Shown here: piece by piece, positions 55,151-64,000 of the stretch
Layout of the letters: each line of letters opens with the position of its first letter
Numbering within the stretch: position 1 is the stretch's first letter
Assembly (NCBI RefSeq): GCF_003625475.1
Contig: NZ_RAIQ01000002.1
Span: 186,001-250,000 of the forward strand
Reading direction: 5' to 3'
Length of the DNA stretch: 64,000 nucleotides
From: Butyrivibrio sp. X503
GTDB lineage: Bacteria > Bacillota > Clostridia > Lachnospirales > Lachnospiraceae
Notes under the pieces: model-generated
Database searches by the model: none
What the model was told of the DNA's origin: nothing
The model's input: only the letters and a program-made list of their open reading frames with translations
Made by a program: the position numbers and the translations under genes

Positions 55151-55636
55151 TTATCTATTTCCATACTTGTCCTTAAGTGCCTGTTCTACATGCTCGGGAA
55201 CACAAGGAGAAACATCTCCGCCGTAGCTTGCAACCTCTCTTACAACAGAACTGCTAAGGTATGAAAACTTAAGGTTCGTTGTAAGGAAAACGGTGTCAAC
55301 TTCGTTGTGAGAAAGTTCCTTGTTGGTCTGAGCAATCTGAAGTTCGTACTCGAAATCAGTGATAGCTCTAAGGCCCCTAATAACAATATGGATGTCTTCC
55401 TTTTTGCAATAATCTATAAGTAGTCCGTCAAAAGACTCAATAACGGCATTATTAACGCCCTTTAAAGACTCTTTTAACATTTTAACACGTTCATCCAGCG
55501 TAAACAATGGAGTTTTGGCAGAATTACACATTACAGCCACTATTACTTTATCAAACATTGTAGACGCACGTTTTATTATATCGAGATGACCGTAAGTAAC
55601 CGGGTCAAAACTTCCGGGATAAACCGCTACCTTCAT
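55151..55636 (-). CDS. coaD: Phosphopantetheine adenylyltransferase
   Basis: Fourth step of coenzyme A synthesis: 4'-phosphopantetheine + ATP to dephospho-CoA. The 161-residue protein has YPGSFDPVTYGHLDII (T/HxGH motif), RGLRAITDFEYE and LSSSVVREVA (ATP-binding SSS loop). The start overlaps the rsmD stop by four bases; rsmD-coaD is a common pair. Confidence 0.96.
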   Translation of the reverse strand: MKVAVYPGSFDPVTYGHLDIIKRASTMFDKVIVAVMCNSAKTPLFTLDERVKMLKESLKGVNNAVIESFDGLLIDYCKKEDIHIVIRGLRAITDFEYELQIAQTNKELSHNEVDTVFLTTNLKFSYLSSSVVREVASYGGDVSPCVPEHVEQALKDKYGNR

Positions 55637-56190
55637 GCATTGTCCTTTCTGTAAAGGAATACATGCTTGTTGTTCTTGTACTCCTTTTCTCTTCTGACTT
55701 CAAATCCGTAATCCTCTGCAAAAGAAAAATCAAGATCCACGGGGCTTTCAGCAATTATCATCGTATTTGTTGTAACATAACTCATTGTCTGAAGCTGAGC
55801 CAATGTCCTTTCATAGAGATCACCGTGATAAGGAGGGTCCATAAATATTATATCAGCTTCTTTTTCGTGTATGTTCCTAAGTGCTATAACCACGTCCTGT
55901 TTAAAAACAGTAGCTTCTTCTTCAAAATGCGTTGTCTTAAGATTAGCCAGGATGCATTTGTACGGTGCTGCGCCGTTTTCAACAAAATATGCTCTTGTAG
56001 CGCCCCTCGATAAAGCCTCTATACCGATACCGCCGCTTCCGGAAAAAAGATCTATAAATACCGATCCGGGAACCTGATTCTGTATCATATTAAATAATGT
56101 CTCTTTTATCCTGTCTTGTGTAGGTCTTGTATCGTTACCTTCAGGAGTGACAAGTTTAAGTCTTCTTGCCGAACCTGCAATTACTCTCAT
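55633..56190 (-). CDS. rsmD: 16S rRNA (guanine966-N2)-methyltransferase RsmD
   Basis: SAM-dependent methyltransferase of 185 residues: [12 protein letters not shown] start, TRPTQDRIKETLFN, the SAM-binding DLFSGSGGIGIEALSRGA and the catalytic DPPY. It overlaps the topoisomerase A gene and coaD by four bases each, so the three are coupled. Confidence 0.94.
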   Translation of the reverse strand: MRVIAGSARRLKLVTPEGNDTRPTQDRIKETLFNMIQNQVPGSVFIDLFSGSGGIGIEALSRGATRAYFVENGAAPYKCILANLKTTHFEEEATVFKQDVVIALRNIHEKEADIIFMDPPYHGDLYERTLAQLQTMSYVTTNTMIIAESPVDLDFSFAEDYGFEVRREKEYKNNKHVFLYRKDNA

Positions 56191-58424
56191 AATCTCACCT
56201 TCGTGCCTTTTGTATCTCTGCTTGTGATCTTAAGATGGCTAAGCTCAACCTTTTTATCGTTATGCTCAACCTGCTTCTCTTCCATGTCATTTAAGTAATA
56301 GACATCTCTGATGAAGTCATTCTTTCCAAGTCTCATTCCTCTTACGCCGACGGCAGCCTTCTTTTTCTCAGGTATAGTCTCAACATAAAATCTAAGGAAG
56401 AAACCATCGTTTGATTTAAGTATAACAGTTTTTTGCTCATGTAGTATCTCTACACTGACAACTTCATCATTATCATTTAATTTGGTAGCTGCGACCGTTC
56501 TCTTTGAAACATCAAATTCACCGCCGTCTACAACCTTCATCATCGCAGTCTTTGTTGTGAAAAGAACTCTGTATAGATTAAGGTCTGACTGACTTGATGC
56601 AAGAACGATAGTCTCTTTGGATGTATCGAAATTGCTGACGTTGTCTATCGGTACACCCTTATCTCTCATCTTACCCTGAGGAAGATCGGTAGCCTTTACC
56701 GTGTGCAGATTACCTGTATTGGTAAAGAAGCATACCTTACCTGTATTCTTCATGATAAATGAGAACTTGAATTCTGCTTCGATAGTCTCCTTATTCTTCT
56801 CATAGGTTGTTGCGTCAATAGTCTTGGCATATCCGAACTTATCCATAATAAACGCAACATCCATCTCTTCGATGGGCTTTTCTTCGTATACGGCAGTTTC
56901 ACGATTCTCGATAAGCGTCTTACGATCTGCCTTATACTCTTTTTTGATCCTGTTAAGATCGTTCTGAATAACCATGGACATTGATTCGTGGCTGTCCAAT
57001 ATATCCTCGTATCTGTAAATATTGGCTACAGTCTGCTCATGATCTTTGATCAGGGCGTCAAGCTCAAGTCCGATGAGCTTATATAATCTCATCTCGAGAA
57101 TTGCATCTGCCTGGGGCTCTGTAAAAAGAAGCTGTGCAGCCATTGCTTTTGATTCTCTGGATTTAAAGTTGATTCCGTCCGTGACACCGTTAACAAGACA
57201 GTTCTTAGCCATTGCTCTGTCTTTGGATCCTCTGAGAATTTCTATAACAAGGTCGATTACATTGCAAGCCTTGATAAGGCCTTCCTGTATCTCTTTTTTC
57301 TCCTGCTCTTTCTTTAAAAGAGTCGTATATTTCCTTGTAGCAACTTCAAACTGGAAATCAGCGCATGCACGCATGATATCTCTAAGAGACATTGTTTCCG
57401 GTCTTCCGTTGTCGATAGCAAGCATGTTTACGCCGAAGGTGTCCTCAAGCTTGGTCTTCTTGTAAAGAAGATTGGTGAAGTTCTCAACATCGGTGTCCTT
57501 CTTAAGCTCGATAACGATTCTGATACCTTCTTTGGAAGACTGGTTGGAAATATCGATAATGTCATTGGTGATCTTCTTCTCGGCAAGCTCGGCAACATCT
57601 GCCATAAACTTACCGATTCCGGCGCCGATCATTGTATAAGGAATCTCGGTAATAACAAGATTGATATGTCCGTTCTTACCCTTCTCCGTCTCAACCTTAC
57701 CGCGAACTCTGATCTTACCTGTACCTGTCTCATAGATATCTTTAAGCTCGTCTTTGTTTATTACGATACCGCCCGTTGGGAAATCAGGTCCCTTTATGTA
57801 TTTCATAAGATCAGCGGTTGTAAGGGTATCATCCTGAATATATGCGATCTCAGCATCGATAACTTCCGCAAGATTATGAGGCGGCGTGCTTGTAGCCATA
57901 CCAACGGCAATACCTTCCGATCCGTTTATAAGAAAATTAGGTATCTTAACGGGAAGAACCGCAGGTTCTTTCTCTGTCTCATCAAAGTTGGGAAGGAAAT
58001 CAACTACGTTTTTATCCAGATCTTCAAGGAAGTTTTCCTGTGTAAGCTTGGAAAGTCTTGCCTCCGTATAACGCATTGCAGCTGCACCGTCACCTTCGAT
58101 GTTACCGAAGTTGCCGTGACCGTCAACAAGAGGAACGATCTTCTTGAAGTCCTGCGTCATTACAACAAGACAGTCATAGATTGAGCTGTCGCCGTGAGGA
58201 TGATATTTACCCATCGTATCACCGACGATTCTGGCACTCTTTCTGTAAGGTCTGTCATATCTTATTCCGAGCTCATACATATCATAGAGAGTTCTTCTCT
58301 GAACGGGCTTAAGACCGTCTCTGATATCGGGAAGCGCACGCGCAACGATAACGCTCATCGCATAGTCTATGAATGACTTTTGCATTATGTCCGAATATTC
58401 GGTTCTGATAATTCTGTCTTCCAT
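56187..58424 (-). CDS. Type IIA DNA topoisomerase subunit A (GyrA/ParC-like)
   Basis: 745-residue breakage-reunion subunit. [10 protein letters not shown] (about 80) is the quinolone-resistance region with the usual serine and aspartate, that is, the sensitive type. AMRYTEARL holds the catalytic tyrosine (about 120). The C-terminal half has the beta-pinwheel ([21 protein letters not shown] and repeats), but the gyrase box QRRGGKG is replaced by QGKMRDKG, so negative supercoiling is doubtful and a decatenase (topoisomerase IV) role is more likely. The B subunit gene lies 29 bases upstream. The pair is far from any dnaA region visible here, consistent with a second topoisomerase. Confidence 0.88.
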   Translation of the reverse strand: MEDRIIRTEYSDIMQKSFIDYAMSVIVARALPDIRDGLKPVQRRTLYDMYELGIRYDRPYRKSARIVGDTMGKYHPHGDSSIYDCLVVMTQDFKKIVPLVDGHGNFGNIEGDGAAAMRYTEARLSKLTQENFLEDLDKNVVDFLPNFDETEKEPAVLPVKIPNFLINGSEGIAVGMATSTPPHNLAEVIDAEIAYIQDDTLTTADLMKYIKGPDFPTGGIVINKDELKDIYETGTGKIRVRGKVETEKGKNGHINLVITEIPYTMIGAGIGKFMADVAELAEKKITNDIIDISNQSSKEGIRIVIELKKDTDVENFTNLLYKKTKLEDTFGVNMLAIDNGRPETMSLRDIMRACADFQFEVATRKYTTLLKKEQEKKEIQEGLIKACNVIDLVIEILRGSKDRAMAKNCLVNGVTDGINFKSRESKAMAAQLLFTEPQADAILEMRLYKLIGLELDALIKDHEQTVANIYRYEDILDSHESMSMVIQNDLNRIKKEYKADRKTLIENRETAVYEEKPIEEMDVAFIMDKFGYAKTIDATTYEKNKETIEAEFKFSFIMKNTGKVCFFTNTGNLHTVKATDLPQGKMRDKGVPIDNVSNFDTSKETIVLASSQSDLNLYRVLFTTKTAMMKVVDGGEFDVSKRTVAATKLNDNDEVVSVEILHEQKTVILKSNDGFFLRFYVETIPEKKKAAVGVRGMRLGKNDFIRDVYYLNDMEEKQVEHNDKKVELSHLKITSRDTKGTKVRL

Positions 58425-58453
58425 AAATCACTCCAAATTATTGGTCAAAAATC

Positions 58454-60376
58454 TTAAATATCAAGCTCTGCGTCTGTCGCATGCTGATGTATAAACTCTC
58501 TTCTGGGTGGAACGTCAACGCCCATCAAAAGCTCTGTCATATGAGAAGCCATCTTGGCGTCCTCAATCTCAACAGCCTTAAGAAGTCGTCTTTCGGGATC
58601 GAGTGTTGTCTCCCATAACTGAGCGGGATCCATCTCACCAAGACCCTTATATCGCTGAAGCGTAAAGCTGCCCTTATGAGTATTTCTGTACTTGGCAAGT
58701 GCATTGTCGTCATACAGATACTCTTCCTTGCCTTTAGATGGCATAGCCTTGTAAAGAGGCGGAATAGCGATATAAACATGCCCCTGATAGATGAGCTCCG
58801 GCATAAATCTGTAGAACAAGGTCAAAAGTAGTGTCGCGATATGTTCACCGTCGACGTCGGCATCGGCCATGATGATGATCTTGTCATATCTTAGCTTATT
58901 TATATCAAAGTCATTGCCGTATCCTTCGGAAAAACCGCAGCCGAAAGCATTGATCATCGTCTTGATCTCGGCATTTGCTAGAACCTTGTCGATACTGGCT
59001 TTCTCGACGTTAAGAATCTTACCTCTGATTGGTAGGATAGCCTGATAATTACGGTCTCTTGCCATCTTGGCGCTACCGCCGGCCGAATCTCCTTCTACGA
59101 TGAAGATCTCACACTTGGAAGCATCTTTACTTATGCAGTTTGCAAGCTTACCGTTTGAGTCAAAAGAATACTTTTGTTTGGTAAGCATATTGGTCTTGGC
59201 CTTTTCTTCAGTCTTTCTGATCTTGGCGGCCTTTTCGGCACAGCCGATGATAGACTTAAGGCACTCCAAATTACGGTCAAAGAATCTTGTGACCTCATCA
59301 TTGGTAATCTTGGATACGATCTTGGCTGCATCCTGGTTATCAAGCTTGGTCTTCGTCTGACCTTCAAATCTGGGATCGGGATGCTTGATCGAAATAACCG
59401 CTGTCATACCGTTTCTTACATCGGTACCCGTAAAGTTGGCATCCTTATCCTTTAATATATTAAGCTCTCTCGCGTACTGATTGATGATATTGGTAAACAT
59501 CGTCTTAAAGCCGGTAAGATGCGTACCTCCTTCGGCATTATAGATGTTATTACAAAATCCGAGTACATCTTCGTGGAATTCATTGACGTACTGGAAAGCA
59601 ACTTCTACTTCTACGCCTTCGCTCTCACCGCTAAAAGAAACAACGTCGCACACGGCTTCTTTGGACTTGTTCATATCCTTGATAAAGCCTGTGATACCGT
59701 CGGGCTCATGGAATTCAATGTATTCCTCAACACCGGGTCTTTTATCCTCGAAAATGATCGTAAGTGAAGGATTGAGATAAGAAGTTTCGTGAAGCCTTGA
59801 TTTTATGTCATCTTCTTTGAATCTTGTCTTTTCAAAAATGGTGTCATCCGGAAGGAAGTTAATCGTTGTTCCGGTCTCTTTTGTTGTTCCGACAGGATCG
59901 AGAAGTCCCTTGTTAAGTTTGGTTGTGGGTATTCCTCGCTCATAGCTGTCTTCGTAGATAAATCCGTCTTTTTTGATCCTGACACTCATTCTTGTAGAAA
60001 GAGCGTTAACTACGGATGAACCTACACCGTGAAGACCACCGCTTGTTTTATATGCATTATTATCAAACTTACCGCCGGCATGGAGCATGGTAAGAACAAC
60101 ACGCTCTGCTGTTATGCCCTTAGCGTGCATTCCGACGGGAATTCCTCGTCCGTTATCTTCTACCGTAGCTGAGCCGTCGGCTTCCAATGTTACATGGATC
60201 TGTGTGCAGAAACCTGCAAGATGTTCATCAACCGCATTGTCTACGATCTCGTAAACAAGGTGATTGAGCCCTCTTGTGGTCACGCTTCCGATATACATAC
60301 CGGGACGCTTTCTGACCGCTTCAAGACCTTCTAAGACAGTGATACTGGAAGCATCATATTGTTCGTATGAAGCCAT
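58454..60376 (-). CDS. Type IIA DNA topoisomerase subunit B (GyrB/ParE-like)
   Basis: 640-residue ATPase subunit with the GHKL domain (EIVDNAVDEHLAG, EDNGRGIPVG, SGGLHGVGSSVVNALS), the transducer domain with QTKTKLDN, and the TOPRIM domain (IVEGDSAGGSA, ILPIRGKILNVEKA, MADADVDGEHI). The TOPRIM and C-terminal motifs (PPRREFI) are closer to GyrB than to Firmicute ParE, whereas the partner A subunit lacks a clear gyrase box. First gene of the unit that continues into subunit A, rsmD and coaD. Confidence 0.9.
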   Translation of the reverse strand: MASYEQYDASSITVLEGLEAVRKRPGMYIGSVTTRGLNHLVYEIVDNAVDEHLAGFCTQIHVTLEADGSATVEDNGRGIPVGMHAKGITAERVVLTMLHAGGKFDNNAYKTSGGLHGVGSSVVNALSTRMSVRIKKDGFIYEDSYERGIPTTKLNKGLLDPVGTTKETGTTINFLPDDTIFEKTRFKEDDIKSRLHETSYLNPSLTIIFEDKRPGVEEYIEFHEPDGITGFIKDMNKSKEAVCDVVSFSGESEGVEVEVAFQYVNEFHEDVLGFCNNIYNAEGGTHLTGFKTMFTNIINQYARELNILKDKDANFTGTDVRNGMTAVISIKHPDPRFEGQTKTKLDNQDAAKIVSKITNDEVTRFFDRNLECLKSIIGCAEKAAKIRKTEEKAKTNMLTKQKYSFDSNGKLANCISKDASKCEIFIVEGDSAGGSAKMARDRNYQAILPIRGKILNVEKASIDKVLANAEIKTMINAFGCGFSEGYGNDFDINKLRYDKIIIMADADVDGEHIATLLLTLFYRFMPELIYQGHVYIAIPPLYKAMPSKGKEEYLYDDNALAKYRNTHKGSFTLQRYKGLGEMDPAQLWETTLDPERRLLKAVEIEDAKMASHMTELLMGVDVPPRREFIHQHATDAELDI

Positions 60377-60427
60377 TTGTGTAAACCCCTTTGCAAAACT
60401 TTAAAATCAAAATAATCTATTACCGCA

Positions 60428-61297
60428 TCAAAAATGCAGTTTTCTTGTGACCGCAAGAGCAAGCGCTCCGGGTCCTATATGACATGAAACAGATAAAGAT
60501 AAAGGATCCATATGAACCTCGTGACCGGGGAATGCAGCCTCTACCTCTTTTTTCCATTCATTGGCGGCATCAGTGTCATGAGAATAGGCTATCTCTATCC
60601 AGAAATCGCCTGCCTCCATGCCTCCGAATCTGTTCTCAATATCGTTCTTAACGGCTGTAAGCATAATGTTCTTGCCTTGAGAAGTTGTACGAGCCTTGGC
60701 AAAAGCATCAAGCTTCTCTCCCTGAATCTGCAGAACGGGCTTAAGTCTTAAGAGCGTACCGAGTGCAGCCGCTGCGGGAGTGATCCTTCCGCCCTTTTTA
60801 AGATAATAAAGAGTATCAAGCATGATATAAATGCTTGACTCAAACTTGGTCTCAACAAGCTTTTTGGAGATATCTTCCGCTCCAAAGCCGGCATCGGCCA
60901 TAGCCTTGGCATCTATTGCGGACTGTCTCTGCGTCACGGATATTCTCTGATTATCAACAACAAAGACCTTACCTTCATATTCCTCACCGGCGAGCATAAA
61001 TGCACTCTGACAAGAACCTGAAAGTCCGCTACTCATTGGGATATATACTATCTCATCATAATCCATGAGCAGATCATCCCAAAGCGTCATCAAAGAATCG
61101 GGAGTAGGCTGACTGGTTGAAACCTCTGCATTACCGGTAAGCTTTTCATAGAACTGCTCCTGAGTAAGATTGATATCCTCAAAGAACTCTTCGTTATTTA
61201 TCATAAAGGGCATGGGAACAACATGTATGCCTAGTTCCTTAGCCTGTGATTGTGTGATTCCACTGTTACTGTCTGTAACTATCGCAACTTTAGCCAT
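60428..61297 (-). CDS. DegV family fatty-acid-binding protein (FakB candidate)
   Basis: 289-residue DegV protein. TDSNSGITQSQAKELGI, TSQPTPDS, PMSSGLSGSCQSA and GGRITPAAAALGTLLRLKPVL line the fatty-acid pocket. DegV proteins (FakB) present fatty acids to the kinase FakA, and the end of a fakA gene lies 2.2 kb upstream, with recG between them. ATG 61297 matches the family's usual MAKVAIVTDS start but has no good ribosome site; an unused AGGAGG lies about 27 bases upstream. Confidence 0.88.
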   Translation of the reverse strand: MAKVAIVTDSNSGITQSQAKELGIHVVPMPFMINNEEFFEDINLTQEQFYEKLTGNAEVSTSQPTPDSLMTLWDDLLMDYDEIVYIPMSSGLSGSCQSAFMLAGEEYEGKVFVVDNQRISVTQRQSAIDAKAMADAGFGAEDISKKLVETKFESSIYIMLDTLYYLKKGGRITPAAAALGTLLRLKPVLQIQGEKLDAFAKARTTSQGKNIMLTAVKNDIENRFGGMEAGDFWIEIAYSHDTDAANEWKKEVEAAFPGHEVHMDPLSLSVSCHIGPGALALAVTRKLHF

Positions 61298-61367
61298 TCT
61301 AGCAATTTCGACAAAAAATGCCGATAATCCTCCTATTTTCGTCCTGTTTAATAAAATAAGTTTACTT

Positions 61368-63437
61368 TTATAGCGTTGTAAAGTCAATAAAATTTGCAGA
61401 TTTTGTGCTTATCTTATTCTTTAATACACTATGTTGTGGGAGAGACAATTCCGGGTCGCTTGCCAAAATTCTGTCGGCATCCATTGCAGCTTCTTTTACA
61501 AGATCGCTATCATGATAGATATCGCCTACTCTAAAGCAAAGCTCACCGCTTTGTCTTACACCGAAAAGATCTCCGGGACCTCTTTGTTCCAGATCTTCTC
61601 TTGCAATTTCAAAACCGTCATTTGACCTGTTCATGATATCCAATCTTTTCTTGGTCTCGTCGGAAGCCGAAGTGTTGATAAAGATACAATATGACTGCGA
61701 ATCTCCTCTTCCTACTCTTCCTCTTAACTGATGAAGCTGTGAAAGTCCGAATCGCTCGGAATTTTCTATCATGATAACCGTCGCATTCGGAACATCGATT
61801 CCGACTTCAATAACAGTTGTTGAAACCAAAACGTCGATATCCTTCCTTGCAAAAGACTCCATGATATCGTCTTTTACAGAGGGCTTCATCTTACCGTGAA
61901 GGACTCCTACATTTATATTCGAAGGGAATACGTTTCTGAGCTTTTCGGCATAGTCTATGACATTTTCAGCGCCGTTAAGCTCTCCTTCTTCTATCATTGG
62001 GCATATAATATAAGCCTGATGACCTTCTTCCACCTGCTTTTGGATAAATTTATAGGCAGTATCTCTGTAATCCGTGCCTATAACGCAGTTTTTAATCGGC
62101 AGTCTTCCCTTCGGAAGCTCATCGATAACAGAAATACTCAGATCTCCGTACAAGATAATTGCAAGAGTTCTGGGAATCGGTGTCGCACTCATTGCAAGAA
62201 CATGCACGTTTTCGCCTTTGCCGGCAAGCGATTCTCTTTGTCTTACGCCAAATCTGTGCTGCTCATCGGTAACGACAAGAGCCAGGTTCTTGTAACTGAC
62301 CTTTTCCTGAATAAGAGCATTTGTTCCGATGATACAGTTAACGTCACCGTTTGCGATAAGCTCCTGAGCATTTCGCTTATCCTTAGCAGAAAGAGATCCT
62401 GTCAAAAGAATCGGTTTAAGTGCTGAAATCTTGTATTTATCTATCATTTTTTTGAAGTTCTCAAAATGCTGCGCCGCAAGTACTTCAGTGGGAGCCATTA
62501 TCGCGCCTTGATATCCGTTTGCCGCAGCAGTCAAAAGAGCCATAAACGAAATGATGGTCTTACCGGAGCCAACATCTCCCTGAATAAGCCTGTTCATTAC
62601 ATGTTTTCCGGAAAGATCGGATAATATGTCATTCCAAATACTTTTCTGTGCATCGGTCAGATCATAAGGAAGCTGCTCCAACAGTCTTTTTACATCGGAA
62701 ACCTCCATCATGGGAAAAGAGTTAAGAACCTCTTTTTGAGACAGTTTTAACAGACGCAGTTTAAGAATGAAGAGTAAAAACTCATCATAAGCAAGCCTTC
62801 TTCTGGAATCCTCAAGTTGCTTATCATTCTTTGGAAAATGGATTCCGTATGAAGCCTCGGAATAAGAAACAAGATTAAGCTTATTTATCAACTCTTCCGG
62901 AAGGTATTCTTCAAGCTTGCCTGCATTTATAAAGGTCTGCTCAACAGCCTTGGTAACTGCATTATTTGTAAGTCCCTTAACCAACGAATATTTCGGTCTC
63001 ATACTGCCCGATAAAGCGACATATTCCTCTACCTTGTACATTTTTGGCTGATCCATGTAAAAGAAATTACCCTTTTTGCGGGTAATACCTCTGAAAATAT
63101 GCGTTGTTCCGGATTTAAGATTATTAATAAGATAAGGTGCGTTAAAATATGTCATCTTAATCTTGCCGGTCTGATCGGCGGCTTCAAATGAAAGAATTGA
63201 AAGATTACGAACACGTCTTTTTGAAACAGTACCCACGATGGTGAGCTTCATGGCACACATCTGTCCTTCCGAAGCATCGCAAGCATTTATGACATCGCCG
63301 AAATAGTCATAATCTCTCGGAAAATAGGTCAAAAGATCTCCACATGTATAAATACCGCACTTATTAAAAAGCTTGCCTGTCTTGTCGCCGACACCTTTAA
63401 GGTCGGTAATAAGCTCTGATAGTTCTCTTTCTCCCAT
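61368..63437 (-). CDS. recG: ATP-dependent DNA helicase RecG
   Basis: Branch-migrating helicase that reverses stalled forks. The 689-residue protein has the wedge OB-fold N-terminal part (KGVGDKTGKLFNKCGI, LLTYFPRDYDY), Walker A GDVGSGKT, DEQH as the DExH box (TDEQHRFGVRQR), SATPIPRTLA, and the TTVIEVGIDVPNA and QLRGRVGRG motifs with the RecG-specific C-terminal wedge. GAGG precedes ATG 63437. recG after fakA is the standard Firmicute order. Confidence 0.96.
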   Translation of the reverse strand: MGERELSELITDLKGVGDKTGKLFNKCGIYTCGDLLTYFPRDYDYFGDVINACDASEGQMCAMKLTIVGTVSKRRVRNLSILSFEAADQTGKIKMTYFNAPYLINNLKSGTTHIFRGITRKKGNFFYMDQPKMYKVEEYVALSGSMRPKYSLVKGLTNNAVTKAVEQTFINAGKLEEYLPEELINKLNLVSYSEASYGIHFPKNDKQLEDSRRRLAYDEFLLFILKLRLLKLSQKEVLNSFPMMEVSDVKRLLEQLPYDLTDAQKSIWNDILSDLSGKHVMNRLIQGDVGSGKTIISFMALLTAAANGYQGAIMAPTEVLAAQHFENFKKMIDKYKISALKPILLTGSLSAKDKRNAQELIANGDVNCIIGTNALIQEKVSYKNLALVVTDEQHRFGVRQRESLAGKGENVHVLAMSATPIPRTLAIILYGDLSISVIDELPKGRLPIKNCVIGTDYRDTAYKFIQKQVEEGHQAYIICPMIEEGELNGAENVIDYAEKLRNVFPSNINVGVLHGKMKPSVKDDIMESFARKDIDVLVSTTVIEVGIDVPNATVIMIENSERFGLSQLHQLRGRVGRGDSQSYCIFINTSASDETKKRLDIMNRSNDGFEIAREDLEQRGPGDLFGVRQSGELCFRVGDIYHDSDLVKEAAMDADRILASDPELSLPQHSVLKNKISTKSANFIDFTTL

Positions 63438-63470
63438 AACAAAACCTCATCCGCTGATTACTTATTAAAA

Positions 63471-63502
63471 TATAAGCCGGGTAATAACAAACCCGGCTTA
63501 TA
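63471..63502 (-). terminator. Terminator between fakA and recG
   Basis: TATAAGCCGGG (63471-63481) and CCCGGCTTATA (63492-63502) are perfect 11-bp arms with a 10-base loop. On the - strand TTTTAATA follows. The outer part of this stem (ATAAGCC...GGCTTAT) is the same as in the terminator at 25617. Confidence 0.8.
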
Positions 63503-63527
63503 AGAAAATCGATATTTAAATTATACA

Positions 63528-64000
63528 TTATTCTGCTGAAACAATGTAGTAGTAAATAGGCTGACCGCCAAACTGAAGCTCTACATCACATGAAGGGAAT
63601 TTCTCGGATATTCTCTCTCTGAGAGCTTCCGCATCCTTTTCGTCAACTTCATCACCGTAATATACACTGATAAGCTCAAGATCGTCGCTCATCATCTTAT
63701 CAAGCATATCGAATGTAACATCGGCTATCTCTCCACCGACAGCAAGAATACCGGAATCACCGATACCCATGTAGTCACCTTGCTTGATCTGTACATCATC
63801 TATAACCGTATCTCTTACGGCATAAGTAACTTCACCTGTATTAACCGTTCCAAGCGCCTCTGTCATAGCAGCAACATTGTCTTCAACAGGAGTATCGGGC
63901 ACATAGTTGATGATCGCTGTGATACCCTGAGGTACGGTCTTTGAAGGAACTACAACAATCTTCTTCTCGGAATCATTGTCTTCCGACATGATCGCTGCCT
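63528..64000 (-). CDS. fakA: C-terminal domain of fatty acid kinase FakA (DAK2/YloV family), 5' end outside window
   Basis: About 157 residues ending at 63528; the frame is open through the right edge (AAIMSEDNDSE is still in frame upstream of the first ATG). VVVPSKTVPQGITAI, TYAVRDTVIDDVQIKQGDYMGI and the end GGQPIYYYIVS are typical of the YloV C-terminal domain. FakA phosphorylates FakB-bound fatty acids for entry into phospholipids. The kinase DhaL domain lies beyond the window. Confidence 0.88.
   Translation of the reverse strand, partial: AAIMSEDNDSEKKIVVVPSKTVPQGITAIINYVPDTPVEDNVAAMTEALGTVNTGEVTYAVRDTVIDDVQIKQGDYMGIGDSGILAVGGEIADVTFDMLDKMMSDDLELISVYYGDEVDEKDAEALRERISEKFPSCDVELQFGGQPIYYYIVSAE

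Noticed and set aside
1..64000. tRNA, rRNA, CRISPR arrays, insertion sequences, oriC
   Set aside because: All gaps between genes were read; none contains cloverleaf, repeat-spacer, transposase or DnaA-box structure.

Overview
The window reads as a piece of a Gram-positive, low-to-moderate GC chromosome from the Clostridia, most likely Lachnospiraceae (Butyrivibrio/Roseburia-like; genus not resolvable by eye). The evidence is the protein flavour and the gene orders: miaB-mutS-mutL-miaA-ynbB, radC-mreBCD-PBP2-rodA-mgsA, sepF with an HlyD-like partner, rplU-prp-rpmA-obgE-yhbY-nadD-yqeK-rsfS, a short HisG with HisZ, and fakA-recG-degV. It is core chromosome: no rRNA, tRNA, CRISPR array, insertion sequence or prophage was seen, and no gap between genes exceeds about 220 bases.

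Left half (1-32.55 kb): every gene but one is on the + strand. In order: the degenerate tail of a P1B-type ATPase, dut, gltX, a UvrD-type helicase overlapping a convergent DUF1292 gene, a GH13/isoamylase-like protein without its catalytic residues, pepT, the miaB-mutS-mutL-miaA-ynbB-like repair and tRNA-modification run, radC, the cell-elongation block mreB-mreC-mreD-PBP2-rodA, a methylglyoxal synthase homologue lacking the catalytic aspartate, a lipoprotein DD-carboxypeptidase, a small P-loop protein, an HlyD-like protein, sepF, aroB, lspA, rluD, a cytidylate-kinase-like protein, and a single Xer-type tyrosine recombinase with a dif-like 11-6-11 palindrome just upstream.

Right half (32.57-64 kb): every gene but lexA is on the - strand. 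Read from high to low coordinates these are the end of fakA, recG, degV (candidate fakB), a GyrB/GyrA-like topoisomerase pair, rsmD-coaD, a coiled-coil protein, an amidase, two pseudouridine synthases, a conserved membrane protein, recU, hisZ-hisG-hisD-hisB-hisIE (HisIE carries an extra dead HisF-like barrel), two radical-SAM-linked genes, an RNase E/G, rplU-prp-rpmA, obgE, yhbY, nadD-yqeK-rsfS, then lexA facing a YneA-like LysM gene across a cluster of LexA boxes, an orphan chemoreceptor and a second DD-carboxypeptidase.

The two halves are transcribed toward each other and meet at about 32.56 kb. The dif-like site and the recombinase lie 1.1 kb from that switch, so this may be the replication terminus and chromosome-dimer resolution locus. 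That idea, and four apparently non-catalytic relatives of known enzymes (GH13, MgsA, HisF-like, P-type ATPase), are the main points to follow up.
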